Assembly (NCBI RefSeq): GCF_052857255.1
Contig: NW_027526669.1
Span: forward strand, 62,001 to 126,000
Length of the DNA: 64,000 bases
Direction: 5' to 3'
Origin: Amblyomma americanum
Taxonomy: Eukaryota > Arthropoda > Arachnida > Ixodida > Ixodidae
In this document: in pieces, positions 36,201-48,925 of the stretch
Position numbering within the stretch: the first letter of the stretch is position 1
Layout: the number at the start of each line of letters is the position of its first letter
The notes under the pieces: generated by a model
Told to the model about the DNA's origin: nothing
The model's input: the letters and a program-made list of their open reading frames with translations, nothing else
The model's database searches: none
Made by a program: the position numbers and the translations under genes

Positions 36201-39200
36201 TTTTTCTCTCAGAACTGCGCGAAAACTTGTATTCCGGCTCAAAACAACGGGATACATTGTTTTGGATCGAAACTAGCAAGATTCACGGGCATCGATTTTA
36301 CAAGTCGTTGAAGAGTAGACGAGAGAAAGGTGTAAATTTTTCTCTCAGAACTGCGAGAAAACTTGTTTTCCGGCTCAAAACAACGGGATACATCGTTTTA
36401 GATCGAAGCTAGCAAGAGTCACGAGCATCGATTTTACACGTCGTCGAAGAGTAGACGAGAGAAAGGTGTAAACTTTTTCTCTCAGAACTGCGCGAAAACT
36501 TGTATTCCGGCTCAAAACAACGGGATATATCGTTTTAGATCGAAACCAGGAAGATTCACGAGCATCGAGTTTACAAGTCGTCGAAGAGTAGACGAGAGAA
36601 AGGTGTAAACTTTTTATCTCAGAACTTCGCGAAAACTTGTATTCCGGCTCAAAACAACGGGATACATCGTTTTAGATCGAAACCTGCAAGATTCACGAGC
36701 ATCGATTTTACAAGTCGTCGAATAGTGGACGAGAGAAAGGTGTAAACTTTTTCTCTCAGAACTGCGCGAAAACTTGTATTCCGGCTCAAAACAACGGGAT
36801 TCATCGTTTTAGATCAAAAGTAGCAAGATTCACGAGCATCGATTTTACAAGTCCTCGAAGAGTACACGAGAGAAAGGTGTAAACTTTTTCTCTCAGAACT
36901 GCGCGAAAACTTGTATTCCGGCTCAAAAAAACGGGATACATCGTTTTAGATCGAAACAAGCAAGATTCATGGGCATCGATTTTACAAGTCCTCGAAGAGT
37001 AGACGAGAGAAAGGTGTAAACTTTTTCTCTCAGAACTGCGCGAAAACTTGTATTCCGGCTCAAAACAACGAGATACATCGTTTTAGATCGCAAGTAGCAA
37101 GATTCACGAGCATCGATTTTACAAGTCGTCGAAGAGTAGACGAGAGAAAGGTGTAAACTTTTTCTCTCAGAACTGCGCGAAAACTTGTATTCCGGCTCAA
37201 AACAACGGGATACATCGTTTTAGGTTGAAACTAGCAAGATTCACGAGCATCGATTTTACAAGTCGTCGAATAGTGGACGAGAGAACGGTGTAAACTTTTT
37301 CTCTCAGAACGGCGCGAAAACTTGTATTCTGGCTCAAAACAACGGGATTCATCGTTTTAGATCGAAACTAGCAAGATTCACGAGCATCGATTTTACAAGT
37401 CCTCCAAGAGTAGACGAGAGAAAGGTGTAAACTTTTACTCTCAGAACTGCGCGAAAACTTGTATTGCGGCTCAAAACAACGGGATATATCGTTTTAGATC
37501 GAAACCATCAAGATTCACGAGCATCGATTTTACAAGTCGTCGAAGAGTAGACGAGAGAAAGGTGTAAACTTTTTCTCTCAGAACTGCGCGAAAACTTGTA
37601 TTCCGGCTCAAAACAACGGGATTCATCGTTTTAGATCGAAACTAGCAAGATTCACGAGCATCGATTTTAAAAGTCCTCGAAGAGTAGACGAGAAAAAGGT
37701 GTAAACTTTTTCTCTCAGAACTGCGCGAAAGCTTGTATTCCGGCTCAAAACAACGAGATACATCGTTTTAGATCGAAACTAGCAAGATTCACGAGCATCT
37801 ATTTTACAAGTCCTCGAAGAGTTCACGAGAGAAAGGTGTAAACTTTTTCTCTCAGAACTGCGCGAAAACCTCTATTCCAGCTCAAAACAACGGGATACAT
37901 CGTTGTAGATAGAAACTAGCAAGATATACGAGCATTGATTTTACAAGTCGTCGAAGAGTAGACGAGAGAAAGGTGTAAACTTTTTCTCTCAGAACTGCAC
38001 GAAATCTTGTATTCCGGCTCAAAACAACGGGGTACATCGTTTTAGATCCAAACTAGCAAGATTCACGAGCATCGATTTTACAAGTCGTCGAAGAGTACAC
38101 GAGAGAAAGGTGTAAACTTTTTCTCTCAGAACTGCGCGAAAACTTGTATTCCGGCTCAAAACAACGGGATACATCGTTTTAGGTCGAAACTAGCAAGATT
38201 CACGAGCATCGATTTTACACGTCGTCGAAGAGTACACGAGAGAAAGGTGTAAACGTTTTCTCTCAGAACTGCGCGAAAACTTGTATTCCGGCTCAAAACA
38301 ACGGGATACATTGTTTTGGGTCGAAACTAGCAAGATTCACGGGCATCGATTTTACAAGTCTTCGAAGAGTAGACAAGAGAATGGTGTAAACTTTTTCTCT
38401 CAGAACTGCGCGAAAACTTGTATTCCGGCTCAAAACAACGGGATTCATCGTTTTAGATCGAAACTAGCAAGATCACGAGCATTGATTTTACAAGTCGTTG
38501 AAGAGTAGACGAGAGAAAGGTGTAAATTTTTCCCTCAGAACTGCGCGAAAACTTGTATTCCGGCTCAAAACAACGGGATACATCGTTTTAGATCGAAACT
38601 AGCAAGAGTCACGAGCATCGATTTTACACGTCGTCGAAGAGTACACGAGAAAAAGGTGTAAACGTTTTCTCTCAGAACTGCGCGAAAACTTGTATACCGG
38701 CTCAAAAAAACGGGATACATCGTTTTAGTTCGAAACTAGCAAGATTCACGAGCATCGATTTTACAAGTCGTCGAAGAGTAGACGAGAGAAAGGTGTAAAC
38801 TTTTTCTCTCAGAACAGCGCGAAAACTGGTATTCCGGCTCAAACAACGGGATATATCGTTTTAGATCGAAACCAGGAAGATTCACGAGCATCGATTTTAC
38901 AAGTCGTCGAAGAGTAGACGAGAGAAAGGTGTAAACGTTTTATCTCAGAACTTCGCGAAAACTTGTATTCCGGCTCAAAACAATGGGATACATCGTTATA
39001 GATCGAAACTTGCAAGATTCACGAGCATCGATTTACGTCGTCGAAGAGTAGACGAGAGAAAGGTGTAAACTTTTTCTCTCAGAACTGCGCGAAAACTTGT
39101 ATTCCGGCTCAAAACAACGGGATACATCGTTTTAGATCGAAACCAGCAAGATTCACGAGCATCGATTTTACAAGTCGTCGAATAGTGGACGAGAGAAAGG

Positions 39201-40325
39201 TGTAAACTTTTTCTCTCAGAACTGCGCGAAAACTTGTATTGCGGCTCAAAAAACAGGATACATCGTTTTAGACCGAAACTAGCAAGATTCAAGGGCATCG
39301 ATTTTACAAGTCCTCGAAGAGTAGACGAGAGAAAGGTGTAAACTTTTTCTCTCGGAACTGCGCGAAAACTTGTATTCCGGCTCAAAACAACGAGATACAT
39401 CGTTTTAGATCGAAACTAGCAAGATTCACGAGCATCGATTTTACAAGTCGTCGAAGAGTAGACGAGAGAAAGGTGTAAACTTTTTATCTCAGAACTTCGC
39501 GAAAACTTGTATTCCGGCTCAAAACAATGGGATACATCGTTTTAGATCGAAACTTGCAAGATTCACGAGCATCGATTTTACGTCGTCGAAGAGTAGACGA
39601 GAGAAAGGTGTAAACTTTTTCTCTCAGAACTGCGCGAAAACTTGTATTCCGGCTCAAACAACGGGATACATCGTTTTAGATCGAAACCAGCAAGATTCAC
39701 GAGCATCGATTTTACAAGTCGTCGAATAGTGGACGAGAGAAAGGTGTAAACTTTTTCTCTCAGAACTGCGCGAAAACTTGTATTCCGGCTCAAAACAACG
39801 GGATTCATCGTTTTAGATCGAAAGTAGCAAGATTCACGAGCATCGATTTTACAAGTCCTCGAAGAGTAGACGAGAGAAAGGTGTAAACTTTTTCTCTCAG
39901 AACAGCGCGAAAACTGGTATTCCGGCTCAAAAAAACGGGATACATCGTTTTAGATCGAAACTTGCAAGATTCATGGGCATCGATTTTACATGTCCTCGAA
40001 GAGTAGACGAGAGAAAGGTGTAAAATTTTTCTCTCAGAACTGCGCGAAAACTTGTATTCCGGCTCAAAACAACGAGATACATGGTTTTAGATCGAAACTT
40101 GCAAGATTCACGAGCATCGATTTTACGTCGTCGAAGAGTAGACGAGAGAAAGGTGTAAACTTTTTCTCTCAGAACTGCGCGAAAACTTGTATTCCGGCTC
40201 AAAACAACGGGATACATCGTTTTAGATCGAAACCAGCAAGATTCACGAGCATCAATTTTACAAGTCGTCGAATAGTGGACGAGAGAAAGGTGTAAACTTT
40301 TTCTCTCAGAACTGCGCGAAAACTT
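33217..40325 (+). repeat. ~7.1-kb tandem duplication, copy 1 (module P plus HOR tail)
   Basis: This segment of about 52 monomers is repeated directly downstream. The offset is 7,109-7,111 bp through about 35,500, then 6,837 bp, then about 6,430 bp. Copy 1 holds the module P landmarks. It then has a-b-c-d monomers bearing the private GACCGAAAC, followed by a, b, h, i and j monomers with ACATGTCCTCG. Matching ends at about 40,092. The last 230 bp before copy 2 are b and c/g hybrid monomers. Confidence 0.87.
35790..36340 (+). repeat. Duplicated dimer (274 bp) in copy 1 only
   Basis: The pair CTCTTACTC + GAGCATCGCTATTAC + GGTGTTGAC, then CCTCCAAG, occurs twice in a row, with CTCTTACTC near 35,790 and again 274 bp later. 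The matching place in copy 2 near 42,900 has it once. The neighbouring AGAACAATGGGTTAC state of copy 2 is AAAACAACGGGATAC here. This dimer change accounts for the drop in offset from 7,111 to 6,837 bp. Confidence 0.8.
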
Positions 40326-43300
40326 GTATTGCGGCTCAAAAAACGGGATATATCGTTTTAGATCGAAACCAGGAAGATTCACGAGCATCGATTTTACAAG
40401 TCGTCGATGAGTTCACGAGAGAAAGGTGTAAACGTTTCCTCTCAGAACTGCGCGAAAACCTGTATACCGGCTCAAAAAAAACGGGATACATCGTTTTAGA
40501 TCGAAACTAGCAAGATTCACGAGCATCGATTTTACAAGTCGTCGAAGAGTAGACGAGAGAAAGGTGTAAACTTTTTCTCTCAGAACTGCGCGAAAACTTG
40601 TATTCCGGATCAAAACAACGGGATACATCGTTTTAGGTCGAAACTAGCAAGATTCACGAGCATCGATTTTTACAAGTCGTCGAATAGTGGACGAGAGAAA
40701 GGTGTAAACTTTTTCTTTCAGAACGGCGCGAAAACTTGTATTCCGGCTCAAAACAACGGGATTCATCGTTTTAGATCGAAACTAGCAAGATTCACGAGCA
40801 TCGATTTTACAAGTCCTCCAAGAGTAGACGAGTGAAAGGTGTAAACTTTTACTCTCAGAACTGCGCGAAAACTTGTATTCCGGCTCAGAACAATGGGTTA
40901 CATTGTTTTAGATCGAAACTAGCAAGATTCACGAGCATCGCTATTACAAGTCGTCGAAGAGTAGACGAGAGAAAGGTGTTAACTTTTTCTCTCAGAACTG
41001 CGCGAAAACTTGTATTCCGGCTCAAAACAACGGGATACATCGTTTTAGATCGAAACCAGCAAGATTCACGAGCATCGATTTTACACGTCGTCGAAGAGTA
41101 CACGAGAGAAAGGTGTAAACGTTTTCTCTCAGAACTGCGCGAAAACTTGTATTCCGGCTCAAAACAACGGGATACATCGTTTTGGATCGCAACTAGCAAG
41201 ATTCACGGGCATCGATTTTACAAGTCTTCGAAGAGTAGACAAGAGAATGGTGTAAACTTTTTCTCTCAGAACTGCGCGAAAACTTGTATTCCGGCTCAAA
41301 ACAACGGGATTCATCGTTTTAGATCGAAACTAGCAAGATTCACGAGCATTGATTTTACAAGTCGTTGAAGAGTAGACGAGAGAAAGGTGTAAATTTTTCT
41401 CTCAGAACTGCGCGAAAACTTGTATTCCGGCTCAAAACAACGGGATACATCGTTTAAGATCGAAACTAGCAAGAGTCACGAGCATCGATTTTACACGTCG
41501 TCGAAGAGTAGACGAGAGAAAGGTGTAAACTTTTTCTCTCAGAACTGCGCGAAAACTTGTATTCCGGCTCAAAACAACTGGATACATCGTTTTAGGTTGA
41601 AACTAGCAAGATTCACGAGCATCGATTTTACAAGTCGTCGAATAGTGGACGAGAGAAAGGTGTAAACTTTTTCTCTCAGAACGGCGCGAAAACTTGTATT
41701 CCGGCTCAAAACAACGGGATTCATCGTTTTAGATCGAAACTAGCAAGATTCACGAGCATCGATTTTACAATTCCTCCAAGAGTAGACGAGAGAAAGGTTT
41801 AAACTTTTACTCTCAGAACTGCGCGAAAACTTGTATTCCTGTTCAGAACAATGGGTTACATCGTTTTAGATCGAAACTAGCAAGATTCACGAGCATCGCT
41901 ATTACAAGTCGTCGAAGAGTAGACGAGAGAAAGGTGTTAACTTTTTCTCTCAGAACTGCGCGAAAACTTGTATTCCGGCTCAAAACAACGGGGTACATCG
42001 TTTTAGATCGAAACTAGCAAGATTCACGAGCATCGATTTTACAAGTCCTCGAAGAGTAGACGAGAGAAAGGTGTAAACTTTTTCTCTCAGAACTGCGCGA
42101 AAACTTGTATTCTGGCTCAAAAAAACGGGATACATCGTTTTAGATCGAAACTAGCAAGATTCATGGGCATCGATTTTACAAGTCCTCGAAGAGTAGACGA
42201 GAGAAAGGTGTAAACTTTTTCTCTCAGAACTGCGCGAAAGCTTCTATTCCAGCTCAAAACAACGGCATACATCGTTGTAGATCGAAACTAGCAAGATATA
42301 CGAGCATTGATTTTACAAGTCGTCGAAGAGTAGACGAGAGAAAAGTGTAAACTTTTTCTCTCAGAACTGCGCGAAAACTTGTATTCCGGCTCAAAACAAC
42401 GGGATACATCGTTTAAGATCGAAACTAGCAAGATTCACGAGCATCGATTTTACACGTCGTCGATGAGTACACGAGAGAAAGGTGTAAACGTTTTCTCTCA
42501 GAACTGCGCGAAAACTTGTATACCGGCTCAAAAAAACGGGATACATCGTTTTAGATCGAAACTAGCAAGATTCACGAGCATCGATTTTACAAGTCGTCGA
42601 AGAGTAGACGAGAGAAAGGTGTAAACTTTTTCTCTCAGAACTGCGCGAAAACTTCTATTCCAGTTCAAAACAACGGGATACATCGTTTTAGGTCGAAACT
42701 AGCAAGATTCACGAGCATCGATTTTACAAGTCGTCGAATAGTGGACGAGAGAAAGGTGTAAACTTTTTCTTTCAGAACGGCGCGAAAACTTGTATTCCGG
42801 CTCAAAACAACGGGATACATCGTTTTAGATCGAAACTAGCAAGATTCACGAGCATCGATTTTACAAGTCCTCCAAGAGTAGACGAGAGAAAGGTGTAAAC
42901 TCTTACTCTCAGAACTGCGCGAAAACTTGTATTCCGGCTCAGAACAATGGGTTACATCGTTTTAGATCGAAACTAGCAAGATTCACGAGCATCGCTATTA
43001 CAAGTCGTCGAAGAGTAGACGAGAGAAAGGTGTTGACTTTTTCTCTCAGAACTGCGCGAAAACTTGTATTCCGGCTCAAAACAACGGGATACATTGTTTT
43101 GGATCGAAACTAGCAAGATTCACGGGCATCGATTTTACAAGTCGTTGAAGAGTAGACGAGAGAAAGGTGTAAATTTTTCTCTCAGAACTGCGAGAAAACT
43201 TGTTTTCCGGCTCAAAACAACGGGATACATCGTTTTAGATCGAAACTAGCAAGAGTCACGAGCATCGATTTTACACGTCGTCGAAGAGTAGACGAGAGAA

Positions 43301-46300
43301 AGGTGTAAACTTTTTCTCTCAGAACTGCGCGAAAACTTGTATTCCGGCTCAAAACAACGGGATATATCGTTTTAGATCGAAACCAGGAAGATTCACGAGC
43401 ATCGAGTTTACAAGTCGTCGAAGAGTAGACGAGAGAAAGGTGTAAACTTTTTATCTCAGAACTTCGCGAAAACTTGTATTCCGGCTCAAAACAACGGGAT
43501 ACATCGTTTTAGATCGAAACCTGCAAGATTCACGAGCATCGATTTTACAAGTCGTCGAATAGTGGACGAGAGAAAGGTGTAAACTTTTTCTCTCAGAACT
43601 GCGCGAAAACTTGTATTCCGGCTCAAAACAACGGGATTCATCGTTTTAGATCAAAAGTAGCAAGATTCACGAGCATCGATTTTACAAGTCCTCGAAGAGT
43701 ACACGAGAGAAAGGTGTAAACTTTTTCTCTCAGAACTGCGCGAAAACTTGTATTCCGGCTCAAAAAAACGGGATACATCGTTTTAGATCGAAACTAGCAA
43801 GATTCATGGGCATCGATTTTACAAGTCCTCGAAGAGTAGACGAGAGAAAGGTGTAAACTTTTTCTCTCAGAACTGCGCGAAAACTTGTATTCCGGCTCAA
43901 AACAACGAGATACATCGTTTTAGATCGCAAGTAGCAAGATTCACGAGCATCGATTTTACAAGTCGTCGAAGAGTAGACGAGAGAAAGGTGTAAACTTTTT
44001 CTCTCAGAACTGCGCGAAAACTTGTATTCCGGCTCAAAACAACGGGATACATCGTTTTAGGTTGAAACTAGCAAGATTCACGAGCATCGATTTTACAAGT
44101 CGTCGAATAGTGGACGAGAGAACGGTGTAAACTTTTTCTCTCAGAACGGCGCGAAAACTTGTATTCTGGCTCAAAACAACGGGATTCATCGTTTTAGATC
44201 GAAACTAGCAAGATTCACGAGCATCGATTTTACAAGTCCTCCAAGAGTAGACGAGAGAAAGGTGTAAACTTTTACTCTCAGAACTGCGCGAAAACTTGTA
44301 TTGCGGCTCAAAACAACGGGATATATCGTTTTAGATCGAAACCATCAAGATTCACGAGCATCGATTTTACAAGTCGTCGAAGAGTAGACGAGAGAAAGGT
44401 GTAAACTTTTTCTCTCAGAACTGCGCGAAAACTTGTATTCCGGCTCAAAACAACGGGATTCATCGTTTTAGATCGAAACTAGCAAGATTCACGAGCATCG
44501 ATTTTAAAAGTCCTCGAAGAGTAGACGAGAAAAAGGTGTAAACTTTTTCTCTCAGAACTGCGCGAAAGCTTGTATTCCGGCTCAAAACAACGAGATACAT
44601 CGTTTTAGATCGAAACTAGCAAGATTCACGAGCATCTATTTTACAAGTCCTCGAAGAGTACACGAGAGAAAGGTGTAAACTTTTTCTCTCAGAACTGCGC
44701 GAAAACCTCTATTCCAGCTCAAAACAACGGGATACATCGTTGTAGATAGAAACTAGCAAGATATACGAGCATTGATTTTACAAGTCGTCGAAGAGTAGAC
44801 GAGAGAAAGGTGTAAACTTTTTCTCTCAGAACTGCACGAAATCTTGTATTCCGGCTCAAAACAACGGGGTACATCGTTTTAGATCCAAACTAGCAAGATT
44901 CACGAGCATCGATTTTACAAGTCGTCGAAGAGTACACGAGAGAAAGGTGTAAACTTTTTCTCTCAGAACTGCGCGAAAACTTGTATTCCGGCTCAAAACA
45001 ACGGGATACATCGTTTTAGGTCGAAACTAGCAAGATTCACGAGCATCGATTTTACACGTCGTCGAAGAGTACACGAGAGAAAGGTGTAAACGTTTTCTCT
45101 CAGAACTGCGCGAAAACTTGTATACCGGCTCAAAACAACGGGATACATTGTTTTGGGTCGAAACTAGCAAGATTCACGGGCATCGATTTTACAAGTCGTC
45201 GAAGAGTAGACGAGAGAAAGGTGTAAACTTTTTCTCTCAGAACAGCGCGAAAACTGGTATTCCGGCTCAAAACAACGGGATATATCGTTTTAGATCGAAA
45301 CCAGGAAGATTCACGAGCATCGATTTTACAAGTCGTCGAAGAGTAGACGAGAGAAAGGTGTAAACGTTTTATCTCAGAACTTCGCGAAAACTTGTATTCC
45401 GGCTCAAAACAATGGGATACATCGTTATAGATCGAAACTTGCAAGATTCACGAGCATCGATTTTACGTCGTCGAAGAGTAGACGAGAGAAAGGTGTAAAC
45501 TTTTTCTCTCAGAACTGCGCGAAAACTTGTATTCCGGCTCAAAACAACGGGATACATCGTTTTAGATCGAAACCAGCAAGATTCACGAGCATCGATTTTA
45601 CAAGTCGTCGAATAGTGGACGAGAGAAAGGTGTAAACTTTTTCTCTCAGAACTGCGCGAAAACTTGTATTGCGGCTCAAAAAACGGGATACATCGTTTTA
45701 GACCGAAACTAGCAAGATTCAAGGGCATCGATTTTACAAGTCCTCGAAGAGTAGACGAGAGAAAGGTGTAAACTTTTTCTCTCGGAACTGCGCGAAAACT
45801 TGTATTCAGGCTCAAAACAACGAGATACATCGTTTTAGATCGAAACTAGCAAGATTCACGAGCATCGATTTTACAAGTCGTCGAAGAGTAGACGAGAGAA
45901 AGGTGTAAACTTTTTATCTCAGAACTTCGCGAAAACTTGTATTCCGGCTCAAAACAATGGGATACATCGTTTTAGATCGAAACTTGCAAGATTCACGAGC
46001 ATCGATTTTACGTCGTCGAAGAGTAGACGAGAGAAAGGTGTAAACTTTTTCTCTCAGAACTGCGCGAAAACTTGTATTCCGGCTCAAAACAACGGGATAC
46101 ATCGTTTTAGATCGAAACCAGCAAGATTCACGAGCATCGATTTTACAAGTCGTCGAATAGTGGACGAGAGAAAGGTGTAAACTTTTTCTCTCAGAACTGC
46201 GCGAAAACTTGTATTCCGGCTCAAAACAACGGGATTCATCGTTTTAGATCGAAAGTAGCAAGATTCACGAGCATCTATTTTACAAGTCCTCGAAGAGTAG

Positions 46301-46525
46301 ACGAGAGAAAGGTGTAAACTTTTTCTCTCAGAACAGCGCGAAAACTGGTATTCCGGCTCAAAAAAACGGGATACATCGTTTTAGATCGAAACTTGCAAGA
46401 TTCATGGGCATCGATTTTACATGTCCTCGAAGAGTAGACGAGAGAAAGGTGTAAAATTTTTCTCTCAGAACTGCGCGAAAACTTGTATTCCGGCTCAAAA
46501 CAACGAGATACATGGTTTTAGATCG
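40326..46525 (+). repeat. ~7.1-kb tandem duplication, copy 2 (shortened)
   Basis: Second copy of 33,217-40,092. It shares AACAACTGG, TACAATTCC, GAGAAAAGTG, GATCAAAAGTAGC, GCACGAAATCTTG, GGGTCGAAAC, GACCGAAAC and ACATGTCC. It lacks two monomers present in copy 1 at about 35.8-36.35 kb, and three monomers corresponding to about 38,360-38,770. Single-base slips include an extra A at about 40,470 and an extra T at about 40,668. Confidence 0.87.
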
Positions 46526-47557
46526 GAAGTAGCAAGATTCACGAGCATCGATTTTACAAGTCGTCGAAGAGTAGACGAGAGAAAGGTGTAAACTTTTTCT
46601 CTCAGAACAGCGCGAAAACTGGTATTCCGGCTCAAAAAAACGGGATACATCGTTTTAGATCGAAACTTGCAAGATTCATGGGCATCGATTTTACAAGTCC
46701 TCGAAGAGTAGACGAGAGAAAGGTGTAAAATTTTTCTCTCAGAACTGCGCGAAAACTTGTATTCCGGCTCAAAACAACGAGATACATGGTTTTAGATCGA
46801 AAGTAGCAAGATTCACGAGCATCGATTTTACAAGTCGTCGAAGAGTAGACGAGAGAAAGGTGTAAACTTTTTCTCTCAGAACTGCGCGAAAACTTGTATT
46901 CCGGCTCAAAACAACGGGATACATCGTTTTAGGTTGAGACTAGCAAGATTCACGAGCATCGATTTTACAAGTCGTCGAATAGTGGACGAGAGAACGGTGT
47001 AAACTTTTTCTCTCAGAACGGCGCGAAAACTTGTATTCCGGCTCAAAACAACGGGATTCATCGTTTTAGATCGAAACTAGCAAGATTCACGAGCATCGAT
47101 TTTACAAGTCCTCCAAGAGTAGACGAGAGAAAGGTGTAAACTTTTACTCTCAGAACTGCGCGAAAACTTGTATTCCGGCTCAAAACAACGGGATATATCG
47201 TTTTAGATCGAAACCAGGAAGATTCACGAGCATCGATTTTACAAGTCGTCGAAGAGTAGACGAGAGAAAGGTGTAAACGTTTTATCTCAGAACTTCGCGA
47301 AAACTTGTATTCCGGCTCAAAACAATGGGATACATCGTTATAGATCGAAACTTGCAAGATTCACGAGCATCGATTTTACGTCGTCGAAGAGTAGACGAGA
47401 GAAAGGTGTAAACTTTTTCTCTCAGAACTGCGCGAAAACTTGTATTCCGGCTCAAAACAACGGGATACATCGTTTTAGATCGAAACCAGCAAGATTCACG
47501 AGCATCGATTTTACAAGTCGTCGAATAGTGGACGAGAGAAAGGTGTAAACTTTTTCT
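46190..47557 (+). repeat. 10-monomer unit, 1,368 bp, copy 1
   Basis: Order is h, i, j, i, j, consensus-like/e, f, g, a, b. The i-j pair appears twice, 274 bp apart: the first has ACATGTCCTCG and GATCGGAAGTAGC, the second ACAAGTCC and GATCGAAAGTAGC. Copy 2 follows immediately. Copy 1 has GAGCATCTATTTTAC near 46,274, where copy 2 has GAGCATCGATTTTAC. Confidence 0.85.
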
Positions 47558-48925
47558 CTCAGAACTGCGCGAAAACTTGTATTCCGGCTCAAAACAACGG
47601 GATTCATCGTTTTAGATCGAAAGTAGCAAGATTCACGAGCATCGATTTTACAAGTCCTCGAAGAGTAGACGAGAGAAAGGTGTAAACTTTTTCTCTCAGA
47701 ACAGCGCGAAAACTGGTATTCCGGCTCAAAAAAACGGGATACATCGTTTTAGATCGAAACTTGCAAGATTCATGGGCATCGATTTTACATGTCCTCGAAG
47801 AGTAGACGAGAGAAAGGTGTAAAATTTTTCTCTCAGAACTGCGCGAAAACTTGTATTCCGGCTCAAAACAACGAGATACATGGTTTTAGATCGGAAGTAG
47901 CAAGATTCACGAGCATCGATTTTACAAGTCGTCGAAGAGTAGACGAGAGAAAGGTGTAAACTTTTTCTCTCAGAACAGCGCGAAAACTGGTATTCCGGCT
48001 CAAAAAAACGGGATACATCGTTTTAGATCGAAACTTGCAAGATTCATGGGCATCGATTTTACAAGTCCTCGAAGAGTAGACGAGAGAAAGGTGTAAAATT
48101 TTTCTCTCAGAACTGCGCGAAAACTTGTATTCCGGCTCAAAACAACGAGATACATGGTTTTAGATCGAAAGTAGCAAGATTCACGAGCATCGATTTTACA
48201 AGTCGTCGAAGAGTAGACGAGAGAAAGGTGTAAACTTTTTCTCTCAGAACTGCGCGAAAACTTGTATTCCGGCTCAAAACAACGGGATACATCGTTTTAG
48301 GTTGAGACTAGCAAGATTCACGAGCATCGATTTTACAAGTCGTCGAATAGTGGACGAGAGAACGGTGTAAACTTTTTCTCTCAGAACGGCGCGAAAACTT
48401 GTATTCCGGCTCAAAACAACGGGATTCATCGTTTTAGATCGAAACTAGCAAGATTCACGAGCATCGATTTTACAAGTCCTCCAAGAGTAGACGAGAGAAA
48501 GGTGTAAACTTTTACTCTCAGAACTGCGCGAAAACTTGTATTCCGGCTCAAAACAACGGGATATATCGTTTTAGATCGAAACCAGGAAGATTCACGAGCA
48601 TCGATTTTACAAGTCGTCGAAGAGTAGACGAGAGAAAGGTGTAAACGTTTTATCTCAGAACTTCGCGAAAACTTGTATTCCGGCTCAAAACAATGGGATA
48701 CATCGTTATAGATCGAAACTTGCAAGATTCACGAGCATCGATTTTACGTCGTCGAAGAGTAGACGAGAGAAAGGTGTAAACTTTTTCTCTCAGAACTGCG
48801 CGAAAACTTGTATTCCGGCTCAAAACAACGGGATACATCGTTTTAGATCGAAACCAGCAAGATTCACGAGCATCGATTTTACAAGTCGTCGAATAGTGGA
48901 CGAGAGAAAGGTGTAAACTTTTTCT
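47558..48925 (+). repeat. 10-monomer unit, 1,368 bp, copy 2
   Basis: Direct repeat of 46,190-47,557 with almost no differences visible by eye. It ends exactly at a monomer junction, where copy 1's successor CTCAGAACTGCG is replaced by CTCAGAACGGCG of a type-f monomer. Confidence 0.87.

Noticed and set aside
33217..46525. The near-identical 7.1-kb copies as a pure assembly error
   Set aside because: The copies differ by whole-monomer gains and losses and scattered substitutions, which a simple duplicated contig would not show. Read-level checking remains necessary, so this is rejected only as the leading explanation.
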